From: Natrinema marinum
GTDB taxonomy: Archaea; Halobacteriota; Halobacteria; Halobacteriales; Natrialbaceae
Length of the DNA: 64,000 bases
Assembly (NCBI RefSeq): GCF_024296685.1
Contig: NZ_CP100763.1
Span: 2,046,001 to 2,110,000 of the forward strand
Reading direction: 5' to 3'
In this document: positions 17,948-26,875 of the stretch, one piece after another
How positions within the stretch are numbered: position 1 is the stretch's first letter
How the letters are laid out: each line of letters begins with the position of its first letter
Made by a program: the position numbers and the translations under genes
The notes under the pieces: model-generated
Seen by the model: the letters and a program-made list of their open reading frames with translations, nothing else
Told to the model about the DNA's origin: nothing
The model's database searches: none

Positions 17948-18781
17948 CTACCGCAGGAGGGCGCCAGCCGGGTGGGTCGCACAGATCGACGGTTCGTAGC
18001 CGGCGTCGGAGAGCCCGGTTCCGAGCGCGAAGACGGTCTCGCCGAGCATGGCCATCGACGCCTGTCCGTCAGCCGCCGAGACATCGGCGATGGTCTCGGT
18101 GACCCGGTCGGTGAGGAGACCGGCGTCGCGCGCGAACAACCGCGAGGCGTACAGAAACGAGAGGAGGGTCGGCTCCTCGACGACCCGAGCCAGCGCCTCC
18201 TTGCCGGCGGCTGTCAGTTCCTCGGTGTCCCCCGAGAGCACGTCAGCCGTCGAAAGCTCGCCGAAGGAGATGTATTCCACGCGCGCCCGCGAGGGGATCG
18301 CGTCGAGTTTGTTGTCCTGTGGCCCGCCGGGCTCGAGGCGGATCGGGACGCCGCCGTGGGCCTGGGCCACCACGTCGCCCAGACCCGTTCCCGCCTGTAC
18401 CTCGGCACCGTGGGCGATCGTTACGAGTTCGTTCATGGAGAGTTTGCGTTCGAACACCCGGTTGGTCGCCAGCGCCGTTCCGAGCGCCATCGCGCCCGAG
18501 ACGCCGAAGCCGGCACCGAGTGGGACCTCGGATTCGGCCTCGACGCGCGCGGTCGCGTCTAGCGTCTCGAGGACGGTCGTCACCGGGTCGATCTCGATCT
18601 CCGTTCCGTCGAGGACGACGGTCGAGTCGTCGCCCGCCGCGGGCTCGACCGTCACCTCGACGCCATCCGTCAGCGTCAGTCCCGCACCTCGAGACCCTGC
18701 CTTTGTCGGGTCCTCGTCCGGGTGGGCGCTGAAAAAGCCGGTGATGTGTCCGGGTACGAACGCCGTCGCCTCCTCGCGCAT
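17948..18781 (-). CDS. Pantoate kinase (GHMP family)
   Basis: Archaeal pantoate kinase phosphorylates pantoate in CoA synthesis. The 277-aa product begins MREEATAFVPGHITGFF, and the glycine-rich ATP loop PLGAGFGVSGAMALGTALA (about residues 86-104) is the GHMP signature. QAGTGLGDVVAQAHGG (about 129-144) is a second conserved segment. The ATG at 18781 fits the family start, and GTTATACC on the minus strand lies about 28 nt before it. An ATG 72 nt upstream also has a TATA-like box (TATATTA) about 24 nt before it, so a longer form cannot be excluded. Works with the ligase at 12497-13276. Confidence 0.9.
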   Translation of the reverse strand: MREEATAFVPGHITGFFSAHPDEDPTKAGSRGAGLTLTDGVEVTVEPAAGDDSTVVLDGTEIEIDPVTTVLETLDATARVEAESEVPLGAGFGVSGAMALGTALATNRVFERKLSMNELVTIAHGAEVQAGTGLGDVVAQAHGGVPIRLEPGGPQDNKLDAIPSRARVEYISFGELSTADVLSGDTEELTAAGKEALARVVEEPTLLSFLYASRLFARDAGLLTDRVTETIADVSAADGQASMAMLGETVFALGTGLSDAGYEPSICATHPAGALLR

Positions 18782-18991
18782 TACGCCTTCGCTTTCGGCC
18801 CGAACGGTATAACGTTGAAGAATTCCACGCAGCGGCGTTGTGTCGACCATCATTATAGTGTAAGTTCAGATAATATACTAAGTATGACATCCATGGAAAT
18901 CAACGTGCTGACGTGCTATCGACCAAAATGACCGAGACGACTATTCCTCATACAAAACAATATAGTGATTATTCTATATATCATAATGTGT

Positions 18992-19011
18992 CTTAAACGT
19001 GCTCAGTATAG
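18992..19011 (+). promoter_or_regulatory. Array promoter element, copy A
   Basis: CTTAAACGTGCTCAGTATAG. The CTCA core starts at 19002, exactly 55 nt before the ATG at 19057. Same element and spacing as six other hydrolase genes. Confidence 0.6.
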
Positions 19012-19056
19012 AGAAAGAAAAGCCAACCTTCGGTATGTCTTCTCGTAGTATGCACC

Positions 19057-20343
19057 ATGACAGAAGACGACACGTCTACCGATCGACCCGAAGCACGCGA
19101 ATCGACGATGGACCGACGAGCACTCCTGAAAGCGACTGGGACGACGATCGTCGGGGGGACGGGGCTGGCCGCTGCATCGAGTTCGGCGTCCGCCCAGTTC
19201 GGCGGCCCGGAAGTCATTCAGGTCGATGACGGCTGGTTCGGCTGGAGCGCCGACGATAGCCTCCCGGTCACCGACGAACTCCTGATCTTCATCCACGGCT
19301 GGTTCGGCGACACCACCGTCGAGAGCCAAGCCTCCGACGTGCTCGGTTCGCTCGAGGCTGGCGGCTATTCACCCGATCAGACCGTCGCCATCGAGTGGCC
19401 GGGCAGCACGCTCAACTTTTTCGGCGCCGAGGCCGACACCGAAGACGTCGGCGAGGTCGTCGCCGGTCTCATCGAGGAGTTCTACGACAACGGTGGCGGG
19501 AACATCCGTCTCGTCGGTCACTCGCTCGGTGGCCGCTGTGTCTACTGGACCGCCACGAAGCTTAGCAGCGGCTACGAAATCGAGACCGTCGCCGGCCTCG
19601 GGGCCGCCGCGGACGGCTCGGAAATCTGTGGTAACCCGTGGAATCCCGGGCTCAGCAACGCCTGCGAGGTCCGCAACTACTACTCCCTGAATGATTCGAC
19701 GGTCGGCGGGGCCTACGGCGGCCTCGGCGACACCGCACTCGGTACCGAGGGCGCCGGCTGCAACCCCGCCTCGAACTACACCGATGTCGACGTCACCTAC
19801 AGCGTCGGCAGCCACCTCGCGTACCTCGGCGACAGTGCCGTCGGCTCTGACCTCGCCGCGGCGATCAACGCCGGCTGTGGCGGCAGTGGCAGCGGTGGCG
19901 GAACACCCACGCAGATCTCCGAAGGAACCTACAGGCTTACGAACGCCAACAGCGGGAAGTTCCTCGAGGTCGCCAACGCGGACACGAGCGACGGCGCGAA
20001 CGTTCGGCAGTACGCCGATACTGGTCATCCGTGCCAGGAGTGGGACGTGAGTGCCAACGGCGACGGCACCTACACCTTCACCAACGCCAACAGCGGGAAG
20101 TTCCTCGAAGTCGCGGGCGCCGGCACGAGCGACGGCGACAACGTCCGGCAGTACGCCGACACCGGCAGCCCATGCCAGGACTGGATCGTCCTCGATAACG
20201 GCGACGGGACCGTCAGCCTCGAGAACGCCAACAGCGGCAAGGTCGCCGAAGTCTACGAAGCGAGCACGGCCGATGGCGCCAACGTCGTCCAGTGGTCCTC
20301 GAACGGCGGCGCCTGGCAGCGTTGGAACCTCCAGCAGATCTGA
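19057..20343 (+). CDS. Tat-exported lipase-like alpha/beta hydrolase with C-terminal ricin-type lectin, array member A, 428 aa
   Basis: The Tat signal has RR at residues 20-21 (DRRALLKATG), a hydrophobic stretch to about 45 and an ASA-Q cleavage site. The hydrolase domain (about 50-272) has the oxyanion-type FIHGWFGDT (about 78-86), the nucleophile GHSLGG (Ser156), a candidate Asp213 in LNDSTVGG and His253 in GSHLAYL. Conserved Cys at 161, 191, 203 and 235 suggest disulfides outside the cell. After a Gly/Ser linker, residues about 285-428 form three beta-trefoil lobes of about 47 residues with QxW-like motifs (CQEW, CQDW, WQRW), a RicinB_lectin_2-like module. It probably hydrolyses a lipid or ester on a glycan-bearing surface; the substrate is not known. 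Confidence 0.87.
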   Translation: MTEDDTSTDRPEARESTMDRRALLKATGTTIVGGTGLAAASSSASAQFGGPEVIQVDDGWFGWSADDSLPVTDELLIFIHGWFGDTTVESQASDVLGSLEAGGYSPDQTVAIEWPGSTLNFFGAEADTEDVGEVVAGLIEEFYDNGGGNIRLVGHSLGGRCVYWTATKLSSGYEIETVAGLGAAADGSEICGNPWNPGLSNACEVRNYYSLNDSTVGGAYGGLGDTALGTEGAGCNPASNYTDVDVTYSVGSHLAYLGDSAVGSDLAAAINAGCGGSGSGGGTPTQISEGTYRLTNANSGKFLEVANADTSDGANVRQYADTGHPCQEWDVSANGDGTYTFTNANSGKFLEVAGAGTSDGDNVRQYADTGSPCQDWIVLDNGDGTVSLENANSGKVAEVYEASTADGANVVQWSSNGGAWQRWNLQQI

Positions 20344-20754
20344 GCCACGATCGAAACGTACCGGGAATCGATAGGTGGCAAGCGCTCCGATTGATCCCTG
20401 GGGCACCGAACTCATAACTGCCGATCCGACCCCTCGAGAGTTCTTGCGTTCCTGTCGAACTCGGTAGCGTCGGCGACGTGTCCACCCACCAGACCCAGAG
20501 GAGAAACGACTACGTCTACGGAGCCGAGACGCTACAGCGCGACTTTCCTCTCGTCACATCAGCGGACGCAGTGACCCGCCGTCTCGAGTCGACCCGACCG
20601 ACCCTTCCTCTCTCGGCGCAGTGGCGATCCGTAGCCGCGGCCTCGATCACCGACTGCAGCGTTCGGTTCTCCTTTGATACCACGAACACTGCCGTTCTCT
20701 GCCGCGCCCTGAAAAACCGTGCGCCGCTGCGATAAAATCGCAGCCCGCCTCGTA
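20344..20754. other. Intergenic block duplicated between C and D
   Basis: Bases 20344 to about 20480 are nearly identical to 23776 to about 23912 (first ~100 bp with no mismatch seen). A second part from about 20607 is similar to 23931 onward. The stretch at about 20486-20606 has no partner in the C-D interval. No credible gene lies here. Confidence 0.6.
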
Positions 20755-20774
20755 TTAAATATACTCAATTCTGA
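20755..20774 (+). promoter_or_regulatory. Array promoter element, copy B
   Basis: TTAAATATACTCAATTCTGA. The CTCA core starts at 20764, 55 nt before the ATG at 20819. TTAAATA is a good TATA box, giving a short 5' leader of about 30 nt. Confidence 0.6.
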
Positions 20775-20818
20775 TTAATAAATTACAACGGAGAACGAGG
20801 CATATGATAATCTGTCGC

Positions 20819-22108
20819 ATGACGAACAACGACACCCACGATGAGCAGCGGCCTGCAGACGAGTCACGGATGACCGATCGACGAACACTCCTGAAGACCG
20901 CCGGCACGACGATCGTCGGCGGCGCGGGACTTGCCACCGCGTCCAACTCGGCGTCCGCCCAGTTTCTCGGCGGCCCGGAGATCATCAACGTCGAAGACGG
21001 TCTGTTCGGCTGGAGCGCCGACGGGAGTCTGCCGGTCACCGACGAGCTCCTGATCTTCATCCACGGCTGGTTCGGTGACACCACCGTCTCGAGTCAGGCA
21101 TCCCAGGTCCTCAGTTCCTTGGAAGGGGGCGGCTATTCGCCCGATGCGACCGTCGCCATCGAGTGGCCGGGCAGCACGCTCAACTTTTTCGGCGCCGAGG
21201 CCGACACCGAAAGCGTCGGGAACGTCGTCGCCGGCCTCATCGAGGAGTTCAAGGACGCGGGCGGCGGCAACGTCCGGCTGGTCGGCCACTCGCTGGGCGG
21301 TCGCTGTGTCTACTGGACCGCGACCAAACTTGCGAGCGGCTACACGATCGAGACCGTCGCCGGGCTCGGTGCCGCCGCCGATGGCGCGGAAATCTGTGGC
21401 AACCCCTGGAACCCGGGCATGGCCAACGCCTGTCAGGTCCGCAACTACCACTCCTTCAACGACTCGACGGTCGGCGGGGCCTACGGCCTCGGCGGCACGA
21501 CTGCGCTGGGTACCGAGGGGGCCGGCTGCGGCGTCGCGCCGAACTATCGGGACGTCGACGTGACCGGCAGCGTCGGCGGCCACCTCGAGTATCTGGGTGA
21601 CGCGTCCGTTGGCAACCACCTCGCCGGCGTCATCAACGCCGGTGGGTGCGGCGGTGCACCTCGCGGGACGCCGACGGGGATCGCCGAGGGGACCTACCGC
21701 GTCACGAACGCCAATAGCGGCAAACTGCTCGAGGTCGCGAACGCGAACACGAGCGACGGCGCGAACGTCCGGCAGTTCGCCGACACCGGCCACCCGTGTC
21801 AGGAGTGGGTCGTCAGCGACAACGGTGACGGCACCTACACGTTCGAGAACGCCAATAGCGGGAAGTTCCTCGAGGTCGCGAACGCGGAGACGGTTAACGG
21901 CGCGAACGTCCGGCAGTACGCCGATACCGGCCATCCGACCCAGGACTGGGTCGTTCTCGACAACGGCGACGGGACCGTCGCCCTCGAGAACGCCAACAGC
22001 GGCAAAGTCGCCGAAGTCTACGAGGGAAGTACCTCCGACGGCGCCAACGTGAACCAGTGGTCCTGGAACGGTGGCGCGTGGCAGCGCTGGACCTTAGATC
22101 GGGTCTAA
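20819..22108 (+). CDS. Tat-exported lipase-like hydrolase with ricin-type lectin, array member B, 429 aa
   Basis: Close paralogue of member A. It has RR in TDRRTLLKTAG, oxyanion FIHGWFGDT, nucleophile GHSLGG, candidate Asp in FNDSTVGG and His in GGHLEYL. The lectin follows a short linker (GGAPRGTPTG) with CQEW, TQDW and WQRW; the second lobe has lost the Cys found in A. The start was set at 20819 (MTNNDTHDE) to match all array members; an in-frame ATG 15 nt upstream also exists and is shared with members C, D and E. Its lectin is nearest in detail to the lectin of the pseudogene G, and the two genes also share related 3' flanks. Confidence 0.86.
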   Translation: MTNNDTHDEQRPADESRMTDRRTLLKTAGTTIVGGAGLATASNSASAQFLGGPEIINVEDGLFGWSADGSLPVTDELLIFIHGWFGDTTVSSQASQVLSSLEGGGYSPDATVAIEWPGSTLNFFGAEADTESVGNVVAGLIEEFKDAGGGNVRLVGHSLGGRCVYWTATKLASGYTIETVAGLGAAADGAEICGNPWNPGMANACQVRNYHSFNDSTVGGAYGLGGTTALGTEGAGCGVAPNYRDVDVTGSVGGHLEYLGDASVGNHLAGVINAGGCGGAPRGTPTGIAEGTYRVTNANSGKLLEVANANTSDGANVRQFADTGHPCQEWVVSDNGDGTYTFENANSGKFLEVANAETVNGANVRQYADTGHPTQDWVVLDNGDGTVALENANSGKVAEVYEGSTSDGANVNQWSWNGGAWQRWTLDRV

Positions 22109-22451
22109 TCCCAGGGCCGACCGCGCTGCCCGGACGCGGATAGTTCGGACGGGAGCCGATGGTCCTCGAGCGGTTCACCGCGGTCCGTCGGCGACCCAGC
22201 AAGACGGATAGCCGTCGTCGAACGCTTTTCGTCAGGGTCGTCTACTCACCGAACATAACGCGGGCGTTCTCTCAAGCGACGTTCCGCGGGCGCGGCGCCC
22301 GCACACAACGCTACCCACTTCGCCGGTTCGATCCTCGAGAGGCGGGCCAACGCCACTACAAGTACAGTGTACGTCGCGTGCTCGCCGAGCAAACGGCGGC
22401 TGAGCGTGTTGGCCCAGAATGATTGATGCATAATATTTCATCATCCGTGTT
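22109..22451. other. Intergenic region B-C
   Basis: The first part (about 22125-22210) resembles the 3' flank of the pseudogene (about 31185-31275; shared CGGTCCGTCGGCGA). The rest becomes A+T-rich toward 22430. No gene recognised. Confidence 0.4.
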
Positions 22452-22471
22452 TTGAATATGCTCATAATAGT
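22452..22471 (+). promoter_or_regulatory. Array promoter element, copy C
   Basis: TTGAATATGCTCATAATAGT. The CTCA core starts at 22461, 55 nt before the ATG at 22516. Confidence 0.6.
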
Positions 22472-22515
22472 GGGAGAACAAGCAACTGGCTCGTACCGAA
22501 ATGAGGGGGTGTAGT

Positions 22516-23775
22516 ATGTCAGACGAGCGTACACCCGACGACTCGTATTCGACCGATCGACGAACGCTCCTCAAGACCACCGCGACGGCGGCCGCCGCGA
22601 CCGTGGGGATCGGCGCCGCGATGGGGTCGGCCAGTGCGGACACCGACTCGATCATGGAGGTAGACCTCCGAGGCGGTATTCCACCGGTATCGGCGGCACC
22701 GCAAGGGGAGGACGAGGTTATCTTCAACGTTCACGGCTACACCGGGTCGTCGGCCAGCGTCAGCCAGTCAGCACAGCTCCGGGATACGATCCGGAGCCTC
22801 GGCAACACCGAGACGGTGACCGCGGTGACCTGGGACGACAGCGGGCTCCCCAGCTCCGCCGAGGCCAGCGCCCGCCAGCAGGGCGCGGACTTCGCCGACT
22901 GGATGGAGGGGTACATCCAGGCGAACCCCGGCACGACGATCCGAATTCTCGGTCACTCGATGGGCGGGATCGTTACGTACGAGTTTCTGGCCGCCGCGGA
23001 GGGCCGCTTCCGGGTAGCCAACGCCGACACGATCGGCTCCTACGAGGTCACCGACGCGCCCTGTGACGGGTCCGCGTTCCACGCCGCGATCGAGAACGTG
23101 GCGAACTTCGTCGGGAACTACTACTCGACGAACGACTCCATCGCACGACTCGGCAGCGGACCGGCCGACTGCGGCTGGGGGGGCGGCTCGCTGCCGTCGA
23201 ACTACGCGGACGTCGACGTAAGCGGCTCCGTCGGCAGTCACACCACCTACAAGGCGAGCACCGGGTTCGGGCAGGCCTACCTCAGTAACTTCGCACCACC
23301 CGTCGACCGCGGTGGCAGCGGTGGCGGTGGCGGGTCGGGCGCGGAGATCGCCAACGGAACGTACCGGCTTACGAACGCCAACAGCGGGAAGTTCCTCGAG
23401 GTCGCCAACGCGGACACGAGCGACGGCGCGAACGTTCGGCAGTACGCCGATACTGGTCACCCGTGCCAGGAGTGGGACGTGAGCGCCAACGGCGACGGCA
23501 CCTACACCTTCACCAACGTCAATAGCGGGAAGTTGCTCGAAGTCGCCAGCGCAGGCACGAGCGACGGCGACAACATTCGACAGTACGCTGATACCAGCCA
23601 CCCGTGCCAGGACTGGATCGTCCTCGACAACGGTGACGGTACCTACACCCTGGAGAACGCCAACAGCGGCAAGGTCGCAGAAGTCTACGAGGGAAGTACC
23701 TCCGACGGCGCCAACGTGAACCAGTGGACCTCGAACGGCGGGGCCTGGCAGCGTTGGAACCTCCAGCAGATCTGA
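22516..23775 (+). CDS. Tat-exported divergent alpha/beta hydrolase with ricin-type lectin, array member C, 419 aa
   Basis: The Tat signal is TDRRTLLKTTATAAAATVGI. The hydrolase domain differs strongly from A, B, D, E and F: oxyanion region FNVHGYTGSS, nucleophile in ILGHSMGG, candidate Asp in STNDSIAR and His in GSHTTYK. The catalytic pattern is kept, while the surrounding sequence is not close. The lectin is almost identical at the DNA level to that of member A (23367-23520 against 19941-20094, two or three differences). So a lectin was moved onto a different hydrolase by recombination, or converted. The start at 22516 follows the array rule; an ATG lies 15 nt upstream. Confidence 0.85.
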   Translation: MSDERTPDDSYSTDRRTLLKTTATAAAATVGIGAAMGSASADTDSIMEVDLRGGIPPVSAAPQGEDEVIFNVHGYTGSSASVSQSAQLRDTIRSLGNTETVTAVTWDDSGLPSSAEASARQQGADFADWMEGYIQANPGTTIRILGHSMGGIVTYEFLAAAEGRFRVANADTIGSYEVTDAPCDGSAFHAAIENVANFVGNYYSTNDSIARLGSGPADCGWGGGSLPSNYADVDVSGSVGSHTTYKASTGFGQAYLSNFAPPVDRGGSGGGGGSGAEIANGTYRLTNANSGKFLEVANADTSDGANVRQYADTGHPCQEWDVSANGDGTYTFTNVNSGKLLEVASAGTSDGDNIRQYADTSHPCQDWIVLDNGDGTYTLENANSGKVAEVYEGSTSDGANVNQWTSNGGAWQRWNLQQI

Positions 23776-24074
23776 GCCACGATCGAAACGTACCGGGAAT
23801 CGATAGGTGGCAAGCGCTCCGATTGATCCCTGGGGCACCGAACTCATAACTGCCGATCCGACCCCTCGAGAGTTCTCGCGTTCCTGTCGAACTCGGTAGC
23901 GTCAGCGACGTGTCCACCGACCGGCCCTGTCTCTCTCGGCGCAGTGGCGATCCATGGCCGCGGCCTCGGTCACCGACTGCAGCGTTCGATTCTCCCTTGA
24001 GACCACGAACACTGCCGTTCTCTGCGACGCCCTGAAAACCGTGCGCCGCTGTGGAAAATATCTACCACCCCATA
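23776..24074. other. Intergenic block C-D, copy of A-B interval
   Basis: Homologous to the interval after member A, but about 115 bp shorter through loss (or, in A-B, gain) of one internal segment. It shows that hydrolase units were copied together with flanks. Confidence 0.6.
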
Positions 24075-24094
24075 TTAAATACACTCAATAACGA
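24075..24094 (+). promoter_or_regulatory. Array promoter element, copy D
   Basis: TTAAATACACTCAATAACGA. The CTCA core starts at 24084, 55 nt before the ATG at 24139. Confidence 0.6.
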
Positions 24095-24138
24095 TAGGCA
24101 AAGTACAACGAAGGTCGAGGCATATGATGAACCGTCGC

Positions 24139-25020
24139 ATGACAGACCACGACACCCACGATGAGCAGCGACCTGCAGACGAATCACGGACGACCGATCG
24201 ACGATCGCTCCTGAAAGCGACTGGGACGACGATCGTCGGCGGCGCGGGACTGGCCGCCGCGTCCAACTCGACGTCCGCCCAGTTCGGCGGCCCAGAAGTC
24301 ATTCAGGTCGATGACGGCTGGTTCGGCTGGAGCGCCGACGATAGCCTCCCGGTCACCGACGAACTCCTGATCTTCATCCACGGCTGGTTCGGCGATACCA
24401 CCGTCGAGAGTCAGGCAACCTCCGTGCTCGATTCGCTCGAGGCTGGCGGCTATTCACCCGATCAGACCGTCGCCATCGAGTGGCCAGGCAGCACGCTCAA
24501 CTTTTTCGGCGCCGAGGCCGATACCGAAGACGTCGGCGAGGTCGTCGCCGGTCTCATCGAGGAGTTCTACGACAACGGTGGCGGGAGCGTGCGACTGGTG
24601 GGTCACTCGCTCGGTGGCCGCTGTGTCTACTGGACCGCCACGAAGCTTAGCAGTGGCTACGAGATCGAGACCGTCGCCGGGCTCGGGGCCGCCGCGGACG
24701 GCTCGGAGATCTGCGGCGATCCGTGGAATCCCGGGCTCAGCAACGCCTGCGAGGTCCGCAACTACCACTCCGAAAACGACTCGACGGTCGGCGGGGCCTA
24801 CGGCGGCCTCGGTGACACCGCACTCGGTACCGAGGGCGCCGGCTGTGACCCCGCCTCGAACTACACCGACGTCGACGTCACCTACAGCGTCGGTAGCCAC
24901 CTCGCGTACCTCGGCGACAGCGCCGTCGGCTCGGACCTCGCCGCGGCCATCAACGCCGGAAGCTGTAGCGGCACCGGCGGCGACGATGGCGGCGACGACG
25001 GCGGCTGGTTCGACTTCTAA
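24139..25020 (+). CDS. Tat-exported lipase-like hydrolase without lectin, array member D, 293 aa
   Basis: Very close to A over the hydrolase domain: Tat RR in TDRRSLLKATG, FIHGWFGDT, GHSLGG, ENDSTVGG and GSHLAYL. Instead of a lectin it ends after NAGSCSGTGG with an Asp/Gly-rich tail and the residues GWFDF. The aromatic end resembles that of member H (GLGWFS). So the lectin has either been lost or was never gained. Start at 24139 by the array rule, with an in-frame ATG 15 nt earlier. Confidence 0.86.
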   Translation: MTDHDTHDEQRPADESRTTDRRSLLKATGTTIVGGAGLAAASNSTSAQFGGPEVIQVDDGWFGWSADDSLPVTDELLIFIHGWFGDTTVESQATSVLDSLEAGGYSPDQTVAIEWPGSTLNFFGAEADTEDVGEVVAGLIEEFYDNGGGSVRLVGHSLGGRCVYWTATKLSSGYEIETVAGLGAAADGSEICGDPWNPGLSNACEVRNYHSENDSTVGGAYGGLGDTALGTEGAGCDPASNYTDVDVTYSVGSHLAYLGDSAVGSDLAAAINAGSCSGTGGDDGGDDGGWFDF

Positions 25021-25144
25021 TTTTCGCTCGACCGCATTGCTTTCAGGGCACACCTAGGGGGGAGCAAGGTGCGCTCGCCGAGAAGGGGCGGCCGGATGCG
25101 CCATATAACCAATTTGTTATTCGTAACATTTTATGCGAGGGGTG

Positions 25145-25164
25145 ATAAGTATACTCAGAAAGAT
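25145..25164 (+). promoter_or_regulatory. Array promoter element, copy E
   Basis: ATAAGTATACTCAGAAAGAT. The CTCA core starts at 25154, 55 nt before the ATG at 25209. Confidence 0.6.
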
Positions 25165-25208
25165 GGGATAAAACCCAACCGAATAGTACCTAAATGTGCG
25201 GCTGTCGA

Positions 25209-26480
25209 ATGACAGACAACGACAACCTCGACGAGTCACAGACGACCGATCGACGAACGCTCCTCAAGACCGCCGGCACGACGATCGTCGGCGGCGCGGG
25301 ACTGGCCGCCGCATCGAATTCGGCATCCGGTCAGACAAGCGGCCTAGAAGTCGTCAGCGTCGACGACGGCTGGTTCGGCTGGAGCGCCGACGGGAGTCTG
25401 CCGGTCACCGACGAACTCCTGATCTTCATCCACGGCTGGTTCGGTGATACCACCGTCGAGAGCCAAGCAACCAACGTGCTGAATTCCCTCGAGGCCGGCG
25501 GCTATTCGCCCGATCAGGCCGTCGCTATCGAGTGGCCGGGCAGCACGCTCAACTTCGTTGGCGCCGAGGCCGACACCGAAGACGTCGGCAACGTCGTCGC
25601 CGGTCTCATCGAGGAGTTCTACGACAACGGCGGCGGGAACATCCGCCTCGTCGGCCACTCGCTCGGTGGCCGCTGTGTCTACTGGACCGCGACCAAACTC
25701 GCTGACGGCTACGAGATCGAGACCGTCGCTGGGCTCGGTGCCGCTGCGGACGGCTCGGAGATCTGTGGTAACCCGTGGAACCCCGGACTCAGCAGCGTCT
25801 GTGAGGTCCGCAACTACCACTCCCAGAACGACTCGACGGTTGGCGGGGCCTACGGCGGCCTCGGTGACACCGCCCTCGGAACGGAAGGGGCCGGCTGCGA
25901 CCCCGCGTCGAACTACACCGACGTAGACGTGACCGCCAGCGTCGGCGGCCACCTGGAATACATGTCCGACGCGACAGTCGGTGCGGATCTCGCCGCGGCG
26001 ATCAACGCCGGCTGTGGCGGCAGTGGCAGCGGTGGCGGAACACCCACGCAGATCTCCGAAGGAACCTACCGACTCACGAACGCCAATAGCGGCAAACTGC
26101 TCGAAGTCGCCAGCGCCGGCACAAGCGACGGCGACAACGTCCGGCAGTACGCCGACACCGGCCACCCGTGCCAGGAGTGGGACGTGAGCGCCAACGGCGA
26201 CGGCACCTACACCTTCACCAACGCCAACAGCGGAAAACTGCTCGAAGTCGCAGGCGCCGGCACGAGCGACGGCGACAACGTCCGGCAGTACGCCGACACC
26301 GGCAGCCCATGCCAGGACTGGATCGTCCTCGATAACGGCGACGGGACCGTCAGCCTCGAGAACGCCAACAGCGGCAAGGTCGCCGAAGTCTACGAAGCGA
26401 GCACGGCAGACGGCGCCAACGTCGTCCAGTGGTCCTCGAGCGGCGGCGCCTGGCAAAACTGGACCCTCGAGCAAGTCTAA
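25209..26480 (+). CDS. Tat-exported lipase-like hydrolase with ricin-type lectin, array member E, 423 aa
   Basis: Tat signal TDRRTLLKTAG with ASG-Q cleavage region; FIHGWFGDT; GHSLGG; QNDSTVGG; and GGHLEYM (the family usually has a Leu where this has Met). The Gly linker and first lectin residues (GSGSGGGTPTQISEGTYRL) are the same as in member A, and the last lobe matches A nearly base for base, with only the end changed (WQNW). This points to exchange between A and E. The start at 25209 has an in-frame ATG 15 nt upstream (MCGCR-). Confidence 0.86.
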   Translation: MTDNDNLDESQTTDRRTLLKTAGTTIVGGAGLAAASNSASGQTSGLEVVSVDDGWFGWSADGSLPVTDELLIFIHGWFGDTTVESQATNVLNSLEAGGYSPDQAVAIEWPGSTLNFVGAEADTEDVGNVVAGLIEEFYDNGGGNIRLVGHSLGGRCVYWTATKLADGYEIETVAGLGAAADGSEICGNPWNPGLSSVCEVRNYHSQNDSTVGGAYGGLGDTALGTEGAGCDPASNYTDVDVTASVGGHLEYMSDATVGADLAAAINAGCGGSGSGGGTPTQISEGTYRLTNANSGKLLEVASAGTSDGDNVRQYADTGHPCQEWDVSANGDGTYTFTNANSGKLLEVAGAGTSDGDNVRQYADTGSPCQDWIVLDNGDGTVSLENANSGKVAEVYEASTADGANVVQWSSSGGAWQNWTLEQV

Positions 26481-26811
26481 TCCGAGACCGCGGATAGAAC
26501 CACCGAGAGCGCCGATAGGCAACAGGGGCTCCGATCGGTGCCTGCGGGGCCGCGACTGCCGGTCCGAGTCTGGATCGCTCACACGATTTCGTGAGATCCG
26601 TCGGCTTCGACGACGCGTCCACTGTCGCGGCTCATGAGGGGAATTCGGACACGACGTTTTGGTTCTTTCAGCACGACGACGAGCAGCCGAGGGTATCGAA
26701 CACCCGCTTCAGTCAGCGGAACTCCGTTTGGTGCGCATACTCGACCAGCCGAGAGCGGTCGCGCCTGTCGATATAGTAATCATGCAAATCTAACATTTTA
26801 TCCCTCCGTTA
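26481..26811. other. Intergenic region E-F
   Basis: The first 100 bp are a diverged copy of the 3' flank of A and C (shared CCGATAGG, GGGGC and CTGCCGGTCCGA-like words). The rest has no recognised gene and becomes A+T-rich near the next promoter. Confidence 0.4.
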
Positions 26812-26831
26812 TTAAATACATTCATAATAGA
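26812..26831 (+). promoter_or_regulatory. Array promoter element, copy F
   Basis: TTAAATACATTCATAATAGA region. The TTCA core starts at 26821, 55 nt before the ATG at 26876. Confidence 0.55.
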
Positions 26832-26875
26832 GGAGTAAAATCCAATCAAAACGCCCCGAAACAAGCAGTCGTCGC

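Noticed and set aside
20478..20735. Small gene between array members A and B
   Set aside because: The frame is interrupted in the homologous C-D interval and lacks halophile codon bias. It is better explained as duplicated intergenic DNA.
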